From: Magnetospirillum sulfuroxidans
Lineage (GTDB): Bacteria > Pseudomonadota > Alphaproteobacteria > Rhodospirillales > Magnetospirillaceae
Length of the DNA stretch: 35,669 bases
NCBI RefSeq assembly: GCF_018224925.1
Contig: NZ_JAGTUF010000030.1
Location: 1-35,669, forward strand
Direction: 5' to 3'
The translations under genes and the position numbers were made by a program. The number at the start of each line of letters is the position of its first letter. Positions within the stretch are counted from its first letter, which is position 1. The notes beneath the pieces were generated by a model. It saw only the letters and a list, made by a program, of their open reading frames with translations. It was not told where the DNA came from and searched no databases. Shown here one piece after another: positions 33,667-35,669 of this stretch.

Positions 33667-35247
33667 ATGCCTGTTTTGCTCCACCGCAGTACCGATCTCC
33701 CCACTCCACATAGCTATGTCTGGTGGATGGTGGTGACCGCCCCCGAACCCGATCTCGATCCTGAACGCCGATTCCCCGGCCAAGCCTTGGCCTTAGAAGA
33801 GGCATTCGATCACATCCGCGATGATTGGTGGGCACTTGGGCGTCTCTTAGCCGAAACCCCGGGTGGTCGGATTGCTCACGCCCCCACCTGCGCCCCCTAC
33901 AACAGCGATCTGGGCTTGATGATGGCCTGGGGCCGGCTCGTCGGACAAATTGCAACTAGGCCCGAAAATGTTCTGATCCTGTGCGATGATCCATGGGTTT
34001 TCCGCCATCTGGCGGACTTAGACGGCGTCAGCGCCGGTCGCCCCCCGAAATTGTGGCGTCGCGAATTCATCGGCGGATTACGAGGCATGATCTCGCGAGG
34101 ACGTGTTGCCGTCCGTGCTGCCCTTGCCGCCCTGCGGACTCGTTCGACTCGCGCCAACCATGCCATAGGTGACGCTGTATTAGTGGTCTATGGCCACCCC
34201 GCAAGCAGTACCGACGGCAAGGATGCCTATTTCGGCACCTTGATGCGCGACATTCCCGCCCTCAAACGGGTTTTGCATACCGATTGCCACTCGGTGCGGG
34301 CGATGGAACTCTCGGCTGACAATCGTACAGCCAGCCTCCACGCGTGGGGCCACCCACTTTTTGCTCTAACAACGATATTTTCTCGCTGGCGCCCAAAAGC
34401 AGGGTATCCCTACCCCTGGCTTGTGCGGCGGGCTGCTCATCTGGAGGGGGCAGGAGGCAGTGGCACCGCTAATGCCTGGCAGGCCCATTGTCATCGCCGC
34501 TGGCTAACCGCCATTCGCCCCCGATCGGTATGCTGGCCGTGGGAAAACCATCCGTGGGAGCGTTCTCTGGTGCTTCAGGCACGACTCCTGCAAGTGGCAA
34601 CCGTGGGCTACCAACACGTGGTAGTTGGTCGCCATATGTATAATCAAAGTTCCGCCCCCAATCCCGGCGGTATCACCGAGCTACCCGATGTTTTGTTGTG
34701 TAATGGACCGGGTTATCTTTCGCAATTGCGGGATTGGGGCGTGCCGTCCGAACGTCTGCGCATCGCAGGTTCACTGCGCATTTCTCCCGTCCAGCGCCTC
34801 TCCCATGATCCGACGGCACCGTTCTTTGTCGCCCTTTCACATGATCCAGCCATATCCTCTCAAATGGTAGACGCCCTGACCAAACTCCCCAAGGGAATTC
34901 GCTTCTTGGTCAAGGCTCATCCCATGTTCCCGTTCCAACTGGCCGAAAGTGGGACACTCCGCCGAACCGAGTTGCCGCTGCCCGAACAGCAGAAATTAGC
35001 CGGCGTTATTTTCTCAACCGGCACCGTGGGGCTAGAATCTTTGCTCGGCGGATTGCCCACCTTCCGCTTCCTCCCGCGTGGGCTGGTCGCGCTGCATACC
35101 CTTCCGCCGGGGGTAGAAGCCATAGACGTGGACGCAGATACCCTCGCTGGCATCTTGGACGACCCCACACTTCCGCCCCCCATATCATGGGACGAGGTGC
35201 TGTCGCCGCCGGATCTGGATACATGGTTAGAGGCCTTGTTGATCTAG
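33667..35247 (+). CDS. Surface-carbohydrate biosynthesis protein, possible GT-B transferase
   Basis: The likely start is ATG 33667, 7 nt after the previous stop; upstream in-frame codons are shadow of the SGNH gene. The 526 residues have no membrane helix. The middle CWPWENHPWERSLVLQAR and TVGYQHVVVGRHMYNQ, then VLLCNGPGYLSQLRDWGVPSERLRIAGS, FLVKAHPMFPF and FSTGTVGLESLLGGLPTFRF, match the pattern of O-antigen surface carbohydrate proteins with a GT-B-like C-terminal half. The order of the later motifs parallels the protein at 20598, suggesting the same broad fold. It may transfer a sugar or decorated sugar to the growing glycan. Last gene of the locus; the IS remnant begins right after the stop. 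Confidence 0.58.
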   Translation: MPVLLHRSTDLPTPHSYVWWMVVTAPEPDLDPERRFPGQALALEEAFDHIRDDWWALGRLLAETPGGRIAHAPTCAPYNSDLGLMMAWGRLVGQIATRPENVLILCDDPWVFRHLADLDGVSAGRPPKLWRREFIGGLRGMISRGRVAVRAALAALRTRSTRANHAIGDAVLVVYGHPASSTDGKDAYFGTLMRDIPALKRVLHTDCHSVRAMELSADNRTASLHAWGHPLFALTTIFSRWRPKAGYPYPWLVRRAAHLEGAGGSGTANAWQAHCHRRWLTAIRPRSVCWPWENHPWERSLVLQARLLQVATVGYQHVVVGRHMYNQSSAPNPGGITELPDVLLCNGPGYLSQLRDWGVPSERLRIAGSLRISPVQRLSHDPTAPFFVALSHDPAISSQMVDALTKLPKGIRFLVKAHPMFPFQLAESGTLRRTELPLPEQQKLAGVIFSTGTVGLESLLGGLPTFRFLPRGLVALHTLPPGVEAIDVDADTLAGILDDPTLPPPISWDEVLSPPDLDTWLEALLI

Positions 35248-35248
35248 G

Positions 35249-35597
35249 CTCAGAACCATCAACAAGCCGACGAACCGCAAGATCTTCGAGACCTATGTGG
35301 AGACGCAACTGGCTCCAACGCTGCAGCCGGGCGACGTCGTCATCCTCGACAATCTGTCCAGCCACAAAAGCGAAAAGGCCAAGGCCATCCTCAAGGAACG
35401 CGGCGCATGGTTCCTGTCCCTCCCGCCCCGATCTCAATCCAATCGAAATGGCCTTCGCCAAGCTCAAAGCTCACCTTCGCCGCATCGGGGCACGCACGAT
35501 CAGCCAACTATGGGGGGCCGTCGGCAGTATCTGCGACCTCTATTCGCCCGACGAATGCTGGAACTACCTCAAGCATGCCGGATATGTCGCAGATTAA
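35249..35597 (+). pseudogene. IS630-type transposase remnant (5'-truncated, frameshifted)
   Basis: One frame from 35249 reads INKPTNRKIFETYVE, QPGDVVILDNLSSHK and ERGAWFLSLPP. A different frame then continues PDLNPIEMAFAKLKAHLRR to the stop at 35597. Together these form the C-terminal half of an IS630-family DDE transposase (DN and PDLNPIE blocks). Between LPP and PDLNP the expected residues Y-S-P are missing, consistent with loss of about 8 nt and a frameshift near 35430. The N-terminal half is absent: homology begins within a few bases of the preceding stop codon. It is non-functional and marks a past insertion or rearrangement at the edge of the locus. Nothing further is recognisable in 35598-35669. 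Confidence 0.82.
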
Positions 35598-35669
35598 CAG
35601 GGTGCGGAAAAAGGCGTGTTCGCGCCCCCTTTCCCCGTCGGTCCGAAGCGTTCAGCGGCGTCGACGAGG

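Noticed and set aside
1-35669. tRNA, rRNA, CRISPR arrays, prophage or attachment sites
   Set aside because: Looked for cloverleaf ends, regular repeats and phage-type genes; none seen apart from the transposase remnant at the right end.

Overview
The window is one long, almost entirely plus-strand surface-glycan biosynthesis locus of about 35.7 kb. It has 30 protein genes and one transposase remnant. GC content is high by eye, GTG and TTG starts are frequent, and neighbouring genes often overlap by 1-10 nt (GTGA, ATGA or TTGA junctions). Gene content and style suggest an alphaproteobacterium of the Rhodospirillales/Magnetospirillum type. That placement is inference; no taxonomic marker gene is present.

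Layout. (A) 151-3216: Gfo/Idh/MocA oxidoreductase, extended SDR and DegT aminotransferase, an amino-sugar cassette. (B) 3243-6315: a winged-helix/Rossmann regulator overlapping a phosphohistidine-type kinase resembling Campylobacter L-glutamine kinase (Cj1418 type). (C) 6341-16562: an NDP-sugar SDR, then a tightly coupled legionaminic-acid operon: LegC aminotransferase, hydrolysing 2-epimerase (LegG), formyltransferase, PIG-L deacetylase, nonulosonate synthase (LegI), NeuD/PglD acyltransferase (LegH candidate), CBS-nucleotidyltransferase (PtmE type), oxidoreductase (PtmF type), CMP-nonulosonate synthetase (LegF) and SDR (PtmA type). (D) 16711-24486: O-carbamoyltransferase, TylF-type methyltransferase, two radical SAM proteins and a GT-B-like protein. 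(E) 24483-28801: ABC exporter/flippase, MBOAT O-acyltransferase and its membrane-anchored partner. (F) 28798-35247: glutamine amidotransferase, cytidylyltransferase, alkaline-phosphatase-fold protein, CysC-like kinase, SGNH protein and a second GT-like protein. (G) 35249-35597: degenerate IS630-type transposase.

The main point is that B and F together appear to encode all four steps known from Campylobacter jejuni for making activated phosphoramidate: L-glutamine kinase, CTP:phosphoglutamine cytidylyltransferase, gamma-glutamyl-CDP-amidate hydrolase and cytidine diphosphoramidate kinase. Between the last enzymes lies a cytoplasmic alkaline-phosphatase-superfamily protein. It has Thr where sulfatases carry the formylglycine Cys, which makes it a candidate phosphoramidate transferase. 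Combined with the legionaminate, formyl, carbamoyl, methyl and O-acyl functions, the locus probably makes a heavily decorated capsule, O-antigen or flagellar glycan that may carry phosphoramidate. All functions are read from motifs and context; no database search was run.
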